The notes under the pieces were generated by a model. That model worked only from the letters and a program-made list of their open reading frames with translations, was not told the DNA's origin and searched no databases. Shown piece by piece: positions 43,560-54,218 of a stretch of 64,000 bases of DNA. Position 1 is the first letter of the stretch, and each line of letters starts with the position of its first letter. The stretch is from assembly GCA_033239005.1 (NCBI GenBank), contig BSQZ01000040.1:5608599-5672598 (forward strand). Direction: 5' to 3'. Position numbers and translations under genes: made by a program. This stretch comes from Lamellibrachia satsuma. Lineage: Eukaryota; Annelida; Polychaeta; Sabellida; Siboglinidae.

Positions 43560-45180
43560 GTTTGTTAAAAGCTGCCAACCGTTTTAGATTGTTTTGTATA
43601 TAGAAATTATTGACCAGTCTGATTTTGTTTTTACAAAACGTGTTATGTGTAAAATGTTGATGTAAATTTGGTCAAAAAACACTATTTGGGCCGCATAGGG
43701 CGTTCTAACACTGCTACATGTTTCTAGCCAGTTTAAATATTATCTACGTATGTCACCTATTACAGAAAAGGGATTTAGTCAGTAATGGTTGAGATTTTTA
43801 TTTCAGATATAAGCCATATTTTGTTTTTCAAAATTTCACGAAGAATTGGCCAAGAACATTATTTTTGTATTGGTTAGGCATACAACACGTTTGCAGTGTA
43901 ATAGCATTTACGTACATATGTCGTACATTACTGAGCACGTCACTGTTTGGATATTTGGCCAAATATGGGTAATTTGTGTCTAAGAAATCATCTGGTGGCT
44001 GCATTCACCGGCTGGCTGCTATCACATGGTGATAGCAAACTCATTGTGACAGCGGGCACCTTGTGATATCGGACACCTGATATCGGACGCTACCACCAGA
44101 TGGCTGCCATCATCAGGTGGCTGTTATCATCAGGTGTCCGAAATCCGGAGGTGGTTGCTATCACCAGGTGGCTGCTGTCAAGAACAAGAACACTACATTT
44201 TGTTTAGACCCCAATGTACAACATGGGTAATACCAAATTAATAGAAACAGTAAGTGAACATTATGTATATTCATATATACAAGTACCATGTAATTATCAT
44301 TAAGCGGGGCAGTAACATCACAATCGATCACCAGGTGTCTACTATCGCCAGGTGGACACAATTACCAGGTGTCCGCAATCATCTCTAGGTGTCCGTTATT
44401 ACCATGAATCCGCTACTATAAAGTGGCTGCTATCACCAGGTGGCTACTCTTATCACGGATTCGCAATCATCCGGTGTCCACTCTCTCCGGGTTATCAAAT
44501 CACCAGGTGTCCGCAATCACCAAGTGTCCGCAATCATCATGTGGCTCCTATCATCAGGTGTCCGCTATCGCCGGGTGTCTGCTATCACCAAGTTGCAACT
44601 ATCACCAAATGGCTGCTAACTTTAGGTGTCCGCTATCATGCCATGACTACTATCACCTGGTGTCCGCTATCACCAGTTACCCGCAATCATCAGATGACCA
44701 TTATCATATGTTGTCCTCGTATATGGTATGCGGCTTTGGCAATACATATTTTGGACTTTATCCATTGAGTATAGGTAATTTTGGTCTTAAGGCCAAATGT
44801 CACTGAACTTTGGTCAGGAAAGCTATTTTGAACATTATGTAGCCTACTAGGTACAAACAATTTATCTTTCGCTACATTTGTCACTTACCACAGAATGCAG
44901 TTTTCGCCGGTCATGGTTTGGATTGTTTTCAAATATGGGTCATTGTAAAATAGAGAAATTTTGGTTGTGTAACTTTGTTAACAATTATATTTTAGGATAT
45001 AATCTGTATTTTTAATCGTGTCAACCATTTCAGTTTAGCGCCAAGTTTTTCAATGGTTATGATATGGGGCGTTGGCAAGAAGCCTTTGTGAATATTGAGT
45101 AAACTATGGGTGTGACGTACAATATTGAAATACATATGTGGAATGTTATATGTAGCTCGAACTACAATTCCTACTCATAA
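43560..45180 (+). repeat. larger repeat carrying the second strand-switching minisatellite
   Basis: Around the array the same long motif recurs in decayed form: (A)CGTATGTCACCTATTACAGA near 43755, ACATATGTCGTACATTACTGAG near 43914, ACATTTGTCACTTACCACAG near 44873, each followed after 15-30 bases by a GGTTTGGAT..TT..CAAATATGGGT-like stretch. The spacing of the first two is about 160 bp. So the flanks are themselves an old ~160-bp tandem repeat with the minisatellite embedded in it. Confidence 0.65.
43990..44710. repeat. degenerate 17-18-bp minisatellite, strand-switching, second array
   Basis: Units of the TATCACCAGGTGTCCGC type, with a patch in the opposite orientation near 44028-44075 (GTGATATCGGACACCTG). 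A non-repeat stretch splits the array at about 44180-44320. Same unit as the array at the left edge of the window. Confidence 0.88.
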
Positions 45181-45739
45181 TGTGTAAATTTATACTGGTG
45201 TAACGAAAATTGTTTTGGCCAACAAGCATTTCATTTGGGGAATGACTCATTTCTTTGCCGACGATATGCGCACCGCTGCAGTGCACATAACCAGTCCGTG
45301 TGGTCCCGTTTTTGAAGAGATATCATATTGATCCAAATGTGTGAGTGAAATGGTTTAAATGTTTAATTTGCCATCCAATTAGCAAATTGACATGCATGCT
45401 GACATACAAATGCATTTTCATGACGAGGACGCTGACAAGGTTATTGACGGTCACCAACAACAGCACGAAATACAACAAAACTTGCTGTGCTACTTAATGA
45501 CAACCCCCCCCCCGCAGTACCCTCGGAAGTAACGCGAAAAGCTGATCATACTAGGAATGACGATCCTCAAATGGAAATGAAAATAGAGGCGAACGGTGCA
45601 TTATCTCACTATCTACAAATGACATCAAAGAAAATGGAAACAATTGATGTGCGAAATGCTAAGCAGTATTTGGTTGACCAGACTGTTCCGTTTTTCTTCC
45701 TGTGCCCACCAAGCGAGGCAGGACCGAAAGGGAGGACGA
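45181..45739. other. no gene seen
   Basis: A 110-codon plus-strand frame at 45487-45819 runs into the 42-bp minisatellite and has no recognisable domain. Confidence 0.45.
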
Positions 45740-46040
45740 ACGAGAGGGCGTCACGCGGAGCAGTCGCACGTGATGTCATCGGAAGTGTCGGCGTCATGCG
45801 AGGCAGTATCGTAGTATGATGTGGAGGTGACACACGGATCAACCACACTGAGTGACGGGTAACGTGGTGGCGTCACGCGGACCGGTCGAACGAGTTGACA
45901 GCGTACGGGTCGACGTCACACGTATCAATCAAACGTAGTGACGGCGAACAGGAAGACGTAATGCGGATCAATCGAACGAGATGGCTGTGGACGTGATGGC
46001 GTCACACGTATGTAGCCAGGCGTGATGGCAGGGACGTGAT
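45740..46040. repeat. degenerate ~42-bp minisatellite, about seven units
   Basis: The motif GGCGTCACGCGGATCAATCGAACGAGNTGAC recurs with changes at about 45747, 45789, 45829, 45871, 45911, 45954 and 45998. Each unit has a CGTCACRCG core that resembles a CRE half site. Confidence 0.75.
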
Positions 46041-46280
46041 GGTATCAAATATATGCATTCAGGCGTGCTGGCAGCGATTTCAACGAATATGAAAATACCA
46101 ACGCGTGTTTCAAACACAGAGAACATATAAATGGCGACAAATAACGGTGGCGCTTGCAAGACTAGAAGTTCCGCCAAGTGAAGTCAGGTTGACATTATAC
46201 TTGTATACGTTAGTCGAAGATGTGATATCGTGATGTGAAGATGTGAAGTCGTGATGTGATGAAGATTGTAGTACCAATCA

Positions 46281-46765
46281 CAACCCATATGAACTGTGCT
46301 CGAGATCATTTTCACCTGCATCACCGGGTCACTCATGAGTCTCAAGATGGTCGCCGTCAATCGCTACGTACCCGTCTTGAAACCTCGCCATTATTACGTG
46401 GCGATTTACACGACGAGGAACGTCAAGATTAGTATTGCTACGATCTCGTTGTTGGGGATACTCTATGGCACACCGCCACACTTCGGCGAATATATGTACA
46501 ATAACAAGATTGGTGGATGTTTCGTGAGGCAAGACACTACTTTGATTAATTAAAACTAATATGTAGGGACAAGTACAATTATAGTGCAATTCAATAATTT
46601 ACAAGAAAGACAAGGATGCCGCATTTGTTATAATAGTAAACGATATAGCATAGTGCATCTGATTATCTCCTGCGGTAAGACAGTAATTTCAGGTTGATAT
46701 TTTCAGCCGAACCCGTAGACAGGTGGCCAGCGTAGAAGCTGATCAACCGAAACTACGACCGGCGT
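46281..46765 (+). pseudogene. GPCR copy 3, broken fragment with retained exon-intron order
   Basis: 46281-46545 matches TM3 to the second extracellular loop of the other two receptors (AVNRYVPVLKPRHYYVAIYT, LLGILYGTPPHFGEYMYN, GGCFVRQDT). It has a deletion before TM3 (about nine bases at the VLAE codons) and loss of two residues at FGFGEY. It then runs to a stop instead of TM5. About 160 bp on, TATTTTCAG followed by CCGAACCCGTAGACAGGTGGCC (46706 onward) matches the acceptor and first codons of the last exon. Keeping the intron boundary means it arose by DNA duplication, not retrocopying. Confidence 0.85.
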
Positions 46766-47727
46766 CATGTTTGTTCGTCAGGCATGTTGCACCACCGTCG
46801 ATGACACATGTGACATCCAAGCATCCAGGAGAGTTCAACGATGCAGTGATGTGTGGCCGCAGCTCGTTTGATGCAAATTACAAAACAAATGACAATCTTT
46901 GCAAAGGTCGAAAAATTGGCAAATTTTATTGCCGGATTACCAACTGGTAATGTGATGGTAAAGGCAGGCGCATTTGTGTAATCTTGTCTGTTGCGTTTGT
47001 CCGTCAGCCAGTTTCGTCAACGTAATATGACGGTAACATTACTTCGAACAGCTTCATATTCTTCCACTATGCGTGTAATTCTTGTGGAATAAAACGTACA
47101 CATCAATACTTGTAAGTTCTTTTCTAATTTTCTAATTCAAGATAATATGCAATAGCAACATTGACACTTAACGCAGTGCCTAGCCATAGGTCTATGCCTC
47201 AGTGGGACACCTTTCGGTTAAGATGGGCTACAGAAAATAAAATAATGGCATAAACTTAAAGAACGGTGGGTCAATGTCAACATGACCGAGATCAACGGCT
47301 AACGAGGCATCACAAACTATGTTTTAATTTGATATGATATATATTTCAGCTTCTGCGCCCTCAACACTGTGCGAGCCAAGCCCAAAGCCAGGTTGTTCAT
47401 ACGAGTACCCTGCACATTCAACACCCACCCACCACAATTACCCAGCTAATTCACCCGTCAACTTCCCACTTTTGTCATTTGTTGATCATGAAGATGATAA
47501 CGTGGTATTCGCCATCCTAGAATATTTGATACCAGCACAGCCACAAGAACCGCCAGCACACAAAAGCACCATCATGTGTTGAAAGAGTGCCCACCAAATC
47601 AAAAAGGCAAAAAAGGAAGTGTCAGCGAAATGCAAGTTGAAAGACCATAGTGGAACCAAACTTGGAAGAGCGAAATAAAAAAACAAGGCAATGACAGTTT
47701 TGATGCATAACAAAAACAGAAAAGTCT
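46766..47727. other. no gene seen
   Basis: No family signature. An 82-codon frame at 47334-47582 is Pro/His-rich without a known domain. Confidence 0.45.
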
Positions 47728-48460
47728 TTGTACCATTACATGTATAATCAAAACATTTTCAGGAAATTAAAATTAGTTAACTTGTCAGAATTTTTGTTTG
47801 ACAGTATAAGCTCCACACACACGCACACGCACATTAATGCACACACGCACACACACGCACACACGCACATACGCACACACGATCATTGTTTATTTAACCA
47901 GCACATTTCGTATATGCGTTGCAATGCTTACAGCATAATCAGTTTTATTTTTCGCTGTTTTCATATTGCTAACGTTGATACTCTTATTAACTCATATAGA
48001 TCAATTGTCTGGCCTATGTTGGAATACTGCTCCACAGTATGGAACCCTTCATACCGGCCAGACACTACTTGGACATGACTGACCAGTTAAAGAATATGCA
48101 ACGGTTCTTTACGCGCTGTGTATATCAACATTGCGAACTGACTCGATCACAATCGTGGTTACCTACAAAAACTTGACTATCTAAAACTAGAGCGTCTATT
48201 TACAATGACATGGTCCTGGTATATAGTATATTGTGTGGACACGCGAATGTAACTGAAAATTACATCATATATTTTAATAACCATGTTACAAATTCTACTA
48301 TTTCGACTCGTGGTCACACATTTAAGTTTAAAAAACAAACTTTAGACTTGATGTAGCAAACAATAATTTTTTTAATCGAGTTGTGTCGACCTGGAATAGA
48401 TTATATGAACTCGTTGTAAACTCAACATCTAAAATTCGTTTCAAGAAAGCCACATATACA
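47728..48460 (+). pseudogene. LINE RT C-terminal fragment with embedded CACACG repeat
   Basis: After a (CA)n/(CACACG)n tract at 47813-47882 the plus strand reads RCFHIANVDTLINSYRSIVW, PMLEYCSTVWNPS and, after frameshifts, LDYLKLERLFTMT and WNRLYELVVNSTSKIRFKKA, the thumb and C-terminus of a Jockey-superfamily LINE. No catalytic box remains. Confidence 0.8.
47813..47882. repeat. (CA)n/(CACACG)n microsatellite
   Basis: Interrupted dinucleotide tract. Confidence 0.9.
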
Positions 48461-48954
48461 ATATACTTTGAATCACCTATCAAATTCGATAGGCACTTCA
48501 AACATTGTATATTGCAATGTGTTCTTTGCCCTGTTATGTGTTGTGTGTATACGCACGTTCTGTAGCCAGGACATATTTTTTTAATATTGTGATCCTAAAT
48601 AAACCTTCATTTATATGCCATGCTAAAAATCGGCTCACCTTTGTGACAATTTTAAATGTTTGTGTTAGTACCATCACTCACAAATCAGACTCAATCTCCT
48701 GGAAGTCCATCGTTGCTGATAAGTGTTTATTCGTCCGGTTACAGCGAACACTGAGCTTTCAGAAGCTTCACTACCAACTGTTCCTCCACATCATATGCGA
48801 TTTGATTAGTTCGCATTTTTACTATATTTTGCTATTCAGTGGAATGTTCTTATTAAGGTTCTGGAGATTAATGGTGCGAAGAACCAAAACAAAATTACGA
48901 CTTTCAATCATAAACAAGCAAGTGAAATGAAGACCAAAGAAGGATCATACTTTA
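48461..48954. other. no gene recognised
   Basis: A 141-codon plus-strand frame (48505-48930) has hydrophobic stretches and an Arg/Lys-rich end but no family signature. It follows a LINE tail and may be chance. Confidence 0.35.
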
Positions 48955-49250
48955 AAGAAGTAAATTTTTCAGGTGCTTAGGAGCCATTGTATAAAGTTCA
49001 ACAAAGGATATTAAGGTTCACAAAGATAGCAGAAGGGGGACTTATAACAAGCTTACGAGGATTGGAACCCTCCAAACGTTTTTGTAAGAATGTATTTTCA
49101 TACCACCAGTTGAGTCTAATGCTAATGTATGATTGTGAAACCTGGATAATGACGTCTACGTTATAAACGTCATTAGATGGGCTAGCAAGAATACCAATCC
49201 TCCGGACGAGATAACTTGGTAGTTCGTGAGTGTAGTACGTCAGGTAGACA
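48955..49250 (+). pseudogene. LINE tail fragment of RTE type
   Basis: Frameshifted pieces KIAEGGLITSLRGLEPSKRF, then YHQLSLMLMYDCETWIM, match the region after the RT palm (LLYGxETW-like) of RTE-type elements. Confidence 0.55.
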
Positions 49251-49529
49251 ACATTATCACATTCAAATCCATCTATGCATTGCTACATGGTGCTGCCAGT
49301 CATAGCTAATTGATGTTTTTTTTTCCGACACTGAGCTGAGCTGAGCCAGAGTTTCACACCGGCCGTCTCAGCCCGGAATATAGGAGTCACCTTTGATAAT
49401 AATTACAATATTACTATATATTTCTCATACTTGTCTTTGATGTTTTTATTACATTCGTGACCTTCTTCGTATTCATATACTGGGTTGCGCTTATGTGGCT
49501 GCACTGTACATGAGCTGTATATTATTGCT

Positions 49530-51970
49530 ATTTTTACGATGTCGACATATCGATATCGATATACATGCCATTAAATCAACGAAATTAAGATCATATTTTG
49601 AACTTTCACACCTGGCAACACGTATGTGTAACAACATTGCAGACCTGTCGCAACAATACGACTCTACATTGAAAGGACTGCTAAACAGCAACGCTCCATT
49701 GATCACACGGTCGAGTACTACTGTGCGTCCCAACACGCCTTGGCACTCAAACGAACCATCACTTGCTAGGCGAAAGCTCAGGCAAGCAGAGCGGAAATGG
49801 AGACTTACAAAGCTGCCGATTCATCGATGCATTTACTCTGGACAACGTGAGAAACAACAAACTACAAATACAGTATGTTAAAGCCAAATTCTATATAAAG
49901 TAAAATTAATTAAAGTACGTGTAACAACAAATCACTATTCAGGATCATGGATGACCTGATGAAGAGAAAAGCTGCCCCAAACTTCCCAGTCCAGTGACTG
50001 GTGTTGCACATCTCGCGAATGACTTTCTTGAGCACTTCACACGCAATGTGTTAGTCATTCGCAGCCAGTTAGTGAGCAGGCGCCTTCAAACTGCCAACGC
50101 CGAGTATGTTGTTGATCTCCTCCTTTTCCCTGTAGTCCGGGCTGAGGCTGGCACCGATACCGGTCGTCGATTTATTATATTTAGGGCACTCCCCTGTCTC
50201 AGGCCGACGTCCAACCTCAATTCCTCCGATATTCCCGGTCCGCACACTACTCTACCTTTTATATCTTCATATGTGCCTTCGGTCATCCTCACCTCCGCCT
50301 CTCGGACACCCTTCCACCTCAATGTAGCCATGGCCATAATTATCTCTCGGAACTGTGTCGTATGCCTTTTCAATGTCTATGAATCCTAGAGCCATAGTCT
50401 CCTGTCACTCCAGTTTCTTTTAAGCCAGTTGTTTCAGCGTGAACATCCTGTCCGCCGTACTTCTTCCTTCTGAAACCTTGTTTTTCTTATCCCATCCAGA
50501 ATCCTTTCTAACACCTTCCAGGTATTTTCCAGGGTCGTGAACATCTTCTTTTTGCATACAAGGGACTATCAACCCCGTTCCCTCTCCTCTGGGATCTTCC
50601 CCTCTCTCATGCAGGTATTTAACAATCGCCTTGTCCACCTAACCCCAACATGTTCAGCCATTACCAGCATCTCCACTCGCATTTCACCAATACCTGTCGC
50701 TCGTCCTCTCTTCATCTTCTTCATTGTTCTCTCTACCTCTGCATCCCCAATCTCCTCCAGCTTCACATTTCCTTCTACTGCAATTGTATGTGCATTATGG
50801 AATGTCTTGCACAGTCAGTGCGTTTTCCGGCATCACTACGGCGTTCTCTCATTAATAAAGACGTGTCCAACAACATCAAGCGTGCCTGATCACCTTCTTA
50901 CTTCACCCATGAAAGCCAAAGTTGATATTATTGTGCCGACATTAGCTACAGTCATCAACATGTCACCCGGGTCCGGGTCCGTGCCAGCCAACTTCAAACA
51001 TGCTGTGAATACATCTCTTTTGGAGAAACCTAACCTTGATCCAGACTCGATGAACAACTACCGGCCAATATCAAACTTGTCATTTGTGTCAAAGTTACTG
51101 GAGTGCCACGTAGCAGTCCAACTTCGCCAGCACCTTGACAACAACAATGTGTTGGGTACTGTCCAATGTGCATAGAGGCAACATCACAGTACTGAGACAG
51201 CGTTGGTGCGAATTCACAATGACCATATCCATTCCCTTGACAGAATGAAAGGAATACTGGCAGTGCTGCTCGATATGAGCGTTTGAAACCGCTGACCACT
51301 CGATGTTAACCTGCCAGCTGCGCAGCATAGGCATTCAAGGCACTGCAAAGAAATGGTTGGATACATATATGTCGAACAGAACCCAGACAGTAAGCACTGG
51401 TGGCCACAACTCCCAGAGAACATGGATTGAAACTGGCGTCCCACAAGGGTATGTGAGCCCAATTCATTTCTCCATTTACACTTTGCCATTGGGTGCTATC
51501 TTCAGGAAGCATAACCAACAATACCATCTTTATGCAGATGGCACTCAACGGATTAACGGAGGCACTCATGAACAAGCTGCAGATGGTGCAGAATTTGGCG
51601 GCCAGACTGATCGCAAAACAGCGAAAGCACCAGCACATTACTCCTGTATTGATCGAGTTGCACTGGCTTCCCGTTGTTGGTTACATGTCCTCGTATTTAC
51701 CGCCTTGCATGGCCTTGCAACAGGGTATATCCAAGATCTTGTAACCTTCGATCTGCTGATCTGCACCTGCTGGTAGTTCCGTGTTACAACCTAGAGGGCT
51801 ATGGCAAGCGAGCTTTCTCGGTATCCGGGCATGGACTTTGGAATTCTTTGCCAGAAAACATGCGACAAATAGAAAATCTGACTAAGTTCAAGAATCATTT
51901 AAAACTCATTTATTTAAGCTGGCTAATTTCCACTGAGGAACTGTGCTTTAGGACATTTTTATGAACATGT
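49530..51970 (+). pseudogene. Jockey-superfamily LINE (EN end, linker, RT), interrupted by another LINE
   Basis: 49560-49881 is the end of the endonuclease and linker (SNAPLITRSSTTVRPNTPWH, RRKLRQAERKWRLTK). After an opposite-strand insertion (about 50086-50800) it continues with LLEKPNLDPDSMNNYRPISN and SKLLE, RQHHSTETALVRIHNDH, the GVPQG box, HLYADG near 51529 (YADD with the second Asp lost), a jump to MNKLQMVQNLAARLIAKQRK and HITPVLIELHWLP, and the C-terminus GLWNSLPENMRQIENLTKF at 51835-51900. Dead through frameshifts, deletion and the catalytic change. Confidence 0.85.
50086..50800 (-). pseudogene. LINE RT fragment nested in the opposite strand of another LINE
   Basis: On the minus strand: EIGDAEVERTMKKMKRGRAT and TRRLLNTCMREGKIPEERER at 50766-50569, then TADRMFTLKQLA, DIEKAYDTVPREIIMAMATL (RT palm A) and DVGLRQGSALN (QG box) at 50400-50090. 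It stops before the YADD box. The host LINE is continuous on either side. The clade is uncertain. Confidence 0.8.
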
Positions 51971-52049
51971 ATTTTATGTTAAAATGAAGGAGGTGAATTC
52001 TGATGCAAAAACAGTTCACTGCATGATCTATCGATACGCTATGACATCA

Positions 52050-52545
52050 AAGACAGCCCCACCAGAGCCATCAAGTCCAGCGCCCCCAATACCCGGATCT
52101 TCCGCCTCCTGTGTCAAGACATCGATGCGGACCATGACGCGTTGCTCTTCCACACCGAGGTCCGTTGCATTTCACGGGGAACGTGGTGTCCAGAGTGGAG
52201 TGGATGATAGAGGAGATCGCCGAATTATTTGGCCGCGTTGATAAGGATCAGTTACGGAAATTCGTAGAGAAGCTGATGGACAACGACTGGCTCTTGAAGC
52301 TTGCATATTTAAATGACATATTCTCAACCATCAACTTGCTCAATAAATCACTGTGAGGCCGGTGGTTATTTCTTTCACGAATTAGGAGCGTTTTTCATAA
52401 AGCTAGAGTCGCGTGCACAACTCGGTTACAAGATTCTATGAACTGTTTTTGACCACGCAAGTGCAACCCTCACATTGAGGTGGTTTATGACCTTACCTCC
52501 ATTCGGGGTAGGCCATACAGTGCTAAAGGTTTGCTTAACATTAAA
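52050..52545 (+). pseudogene. hAT transposase fragment, internally deleted
   Basis: KSSAPNTRIFRL-type start, then LCQDIDADHDALLFHTEV and SRG, a frameshift, NVVSRVEWMIEEIAELFGRV and DNDWLLKLAYLNDIFSTIN: the central block of ZBED5/SCAND3-like hAT transposases. It then jumps to the extreme 3' part (52440-52540), which matches 41300-41400. Everything between is deleted. Confidence 0.85.

Positions 52546-52587
<42 letters not shown>
52546..52587. repeat. (TA)n microsatellite
   Basis: Short pure TA tract directly after the hAT fragment. Confidence 0.95.
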
Positions 52588-52590
<3 letters not shown>

Positions 52591-52891
52591 AATGTTTATG
52601 TATAAATACATTGGTCTTCTAACTTCTAACTAAATTTAATAAAGATATTCACAGTTACAATACAAGACAATCTACAAAAAATGTAAAACACATTCTATAA
52701 AAATCTAAACCTGAAATTCTATGAAAATACCCCTGCGTTCTACAAGTCAAGGGCGATATAATTTAGCTATTCAATAATATATTACAAATATATATTAAAA
52801 CCATTGATATTACATAATGATGTTAATATGTAACATATTTCAGAGTCACGCTTCGTTTCCTACACCTGCACTCTGGTTTTATGTTTATTAC
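52588..52891. other. no gene seen
   Basis: AT-rich filler between two TA tracts. Confidence 0.5.

Positions 52892-52981
<90 letters not shown>
52892..52981. repeat. (AT)n microsatellite
   Basis: Pure AT for about 90 bp. Confidence 0.95.
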
Positions 52982-52984
<3 letters not shown>

Positions 52985-52986
<2 letters not shown>

Positions 52987-53285
52987 AAGAGGGTGGACAG
53001 AAGAAGGATGCACGACCTAAGGAAAGAGGTTGGGGTTCAATGCAGCCAAACATGAAGATTGGTGAGAAGCAGGATGAGATGGGCAGGCCACTTGGTAAGA
53101 ATGGATGGAAGCAATATAGCAAAGACAACATCAAGGACGCAGGAAAAGGGGAAGACCATAGCTGAGATGGGAGGACTGCGTGAGGAGGGACATGAGAAGA
53201 TCGGGGGAGGATGAAAGACGGAGAGAGGGAGCGGCCAATAGAAAACTATGGAAAGAAAGAACAGAAAGAGTGGCTCAATAATATT
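52985..53285 (+). pseudogene. LINE tail fragment
   Basis: RMRWAGHLVRMDGSNIAKTT and, after a frameshift, LRWEDCVRRDMRRSGEDERR and LWKERTERVAQ. This WAGH...RWED end is typical of LINE C-termini and is related to the fragment at 53640-53850 on the other strand. Confidence 0.75.
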
Positions 53286-53329
53286 TTACCTGACCCTCAT
53301 CCCTGTACAACAGTGAACAAGGAGGAAGA

Positions 53330-53332
<3 letters not shown>

Positions 53333-53411
<79 letters not shown>
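53333..53411. repeat. (TA)n microsatellite
   Basis: Pure TA for about 79 bp. Confidence 0.95.
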
Positions 53412-53412
<1 letters not shown>

Positions 53413-53514
53413 CACATATCGTAGAGAGCATATCATTTGACATGCAATCAACTTAGAAGTAATTGAATTGAATGAGGTGGTCACGTATTCGTGAACGGGT
53501 GTATGTACACATGT

Positions 53515-53595
53515 ATGTTGTTGTTTCTCTCCTACGTGCCCATGTTGTTGTTTCTCTCCTACGTGCCCATGTTGTTGTTGCTCTCCTACGTGCCC
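53515..53595. repeat. three copies of a 27-bp repeat
   Basis: The unit is ATGTTGTTGTTTCTCTCCTA followed by CGTGCCC; the third unit differs by one base. Confidence 0.95.
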
Positions 53596-53639
53596 TGAAA
53601 TATGGGGTCAGGCTGACAATGATACTGTTTTTTTATTTG

Positions 53640-54190
53640 CTTAACCCCCGTCATTGACTCGGTGTCTCTGCCGTCTCCGCCACTTGTCTCCAACCGCACA
53701 CAGTCGCTCTAGTTCTCCCCTCACACTCTTGCCAACATCTCTCACACAGTCCTCCCGTCCCACTCTGAGCGCATCCGCTCCCTTCATCAATCGTCACCAT
53801 CCCATTCTTTCCACGTGACCAGCCCACTTTAACCGATTTCACACTTACCTCCTCCCTCAGCTCCTCCGTTCATCGCTTGTCTACTGTGTTTACTCCCACA
53901 GTGCTTTGCACCCCAGCGTGGGAACCCGAAAAGGTCATGTTTTATAACAACATACACTCCTCCGAAACATTGGTGCCAATAATCTATCACTACTTCCACG
54001 ACTTGAAAATGGACGGCTGGCGGAGTGTCATAAATGATTGATAATGTCAGCGACGCCATTGCTGTTGATGACTTCTCATACATGGTGTTTGTGCACTTGA
54101 GATAAAACAAACATATAAAACAAAAATGCCTAAGATCTGCACATACATGTAAGTTGTGGCAGGGGTGATACGATACATGTTCACGCATGC
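53640..54190 (-). repeat. 3' flank of GPCR copy 2, with LINE tail; duplicate of 31400-32105
   Basis: Minus-strand translation of 53850-53640 reads RLKWAGHVERM, RADALRVGREDC-like and ELERLCAVGDKWRRRQRH, a better-kept version of the LINE tail downstream of GPCR copy 1. The rest up to 54190 aligns with the copy 1 3' flank. Confidence 0.75.
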
Positions 54191-54218
54191 GCGGAGTTTG
54201 ATTTAATAACAACATATA

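Noticed and set aside
43990..44710. Regularly repeated short units resembling a CRISPR array
   Set aside because: Units are adjacent and degenerate with no spacers, switch strand, and lie in a eukaryotic genome.
48505..48930. 141-codon plus-strand frame as a membrane protein gene
   Set aside because: Hydrophobic stretches only, no start context, no family, adjacent to decayed LINE sequence.
50537..50889. First part of the plus-strand frame 50537-51175 as a separate protein
   Set aside because: Up to about 50800 it is the antisense of the nested minus-strand LINE; only the later part is real LINE coding sequence.
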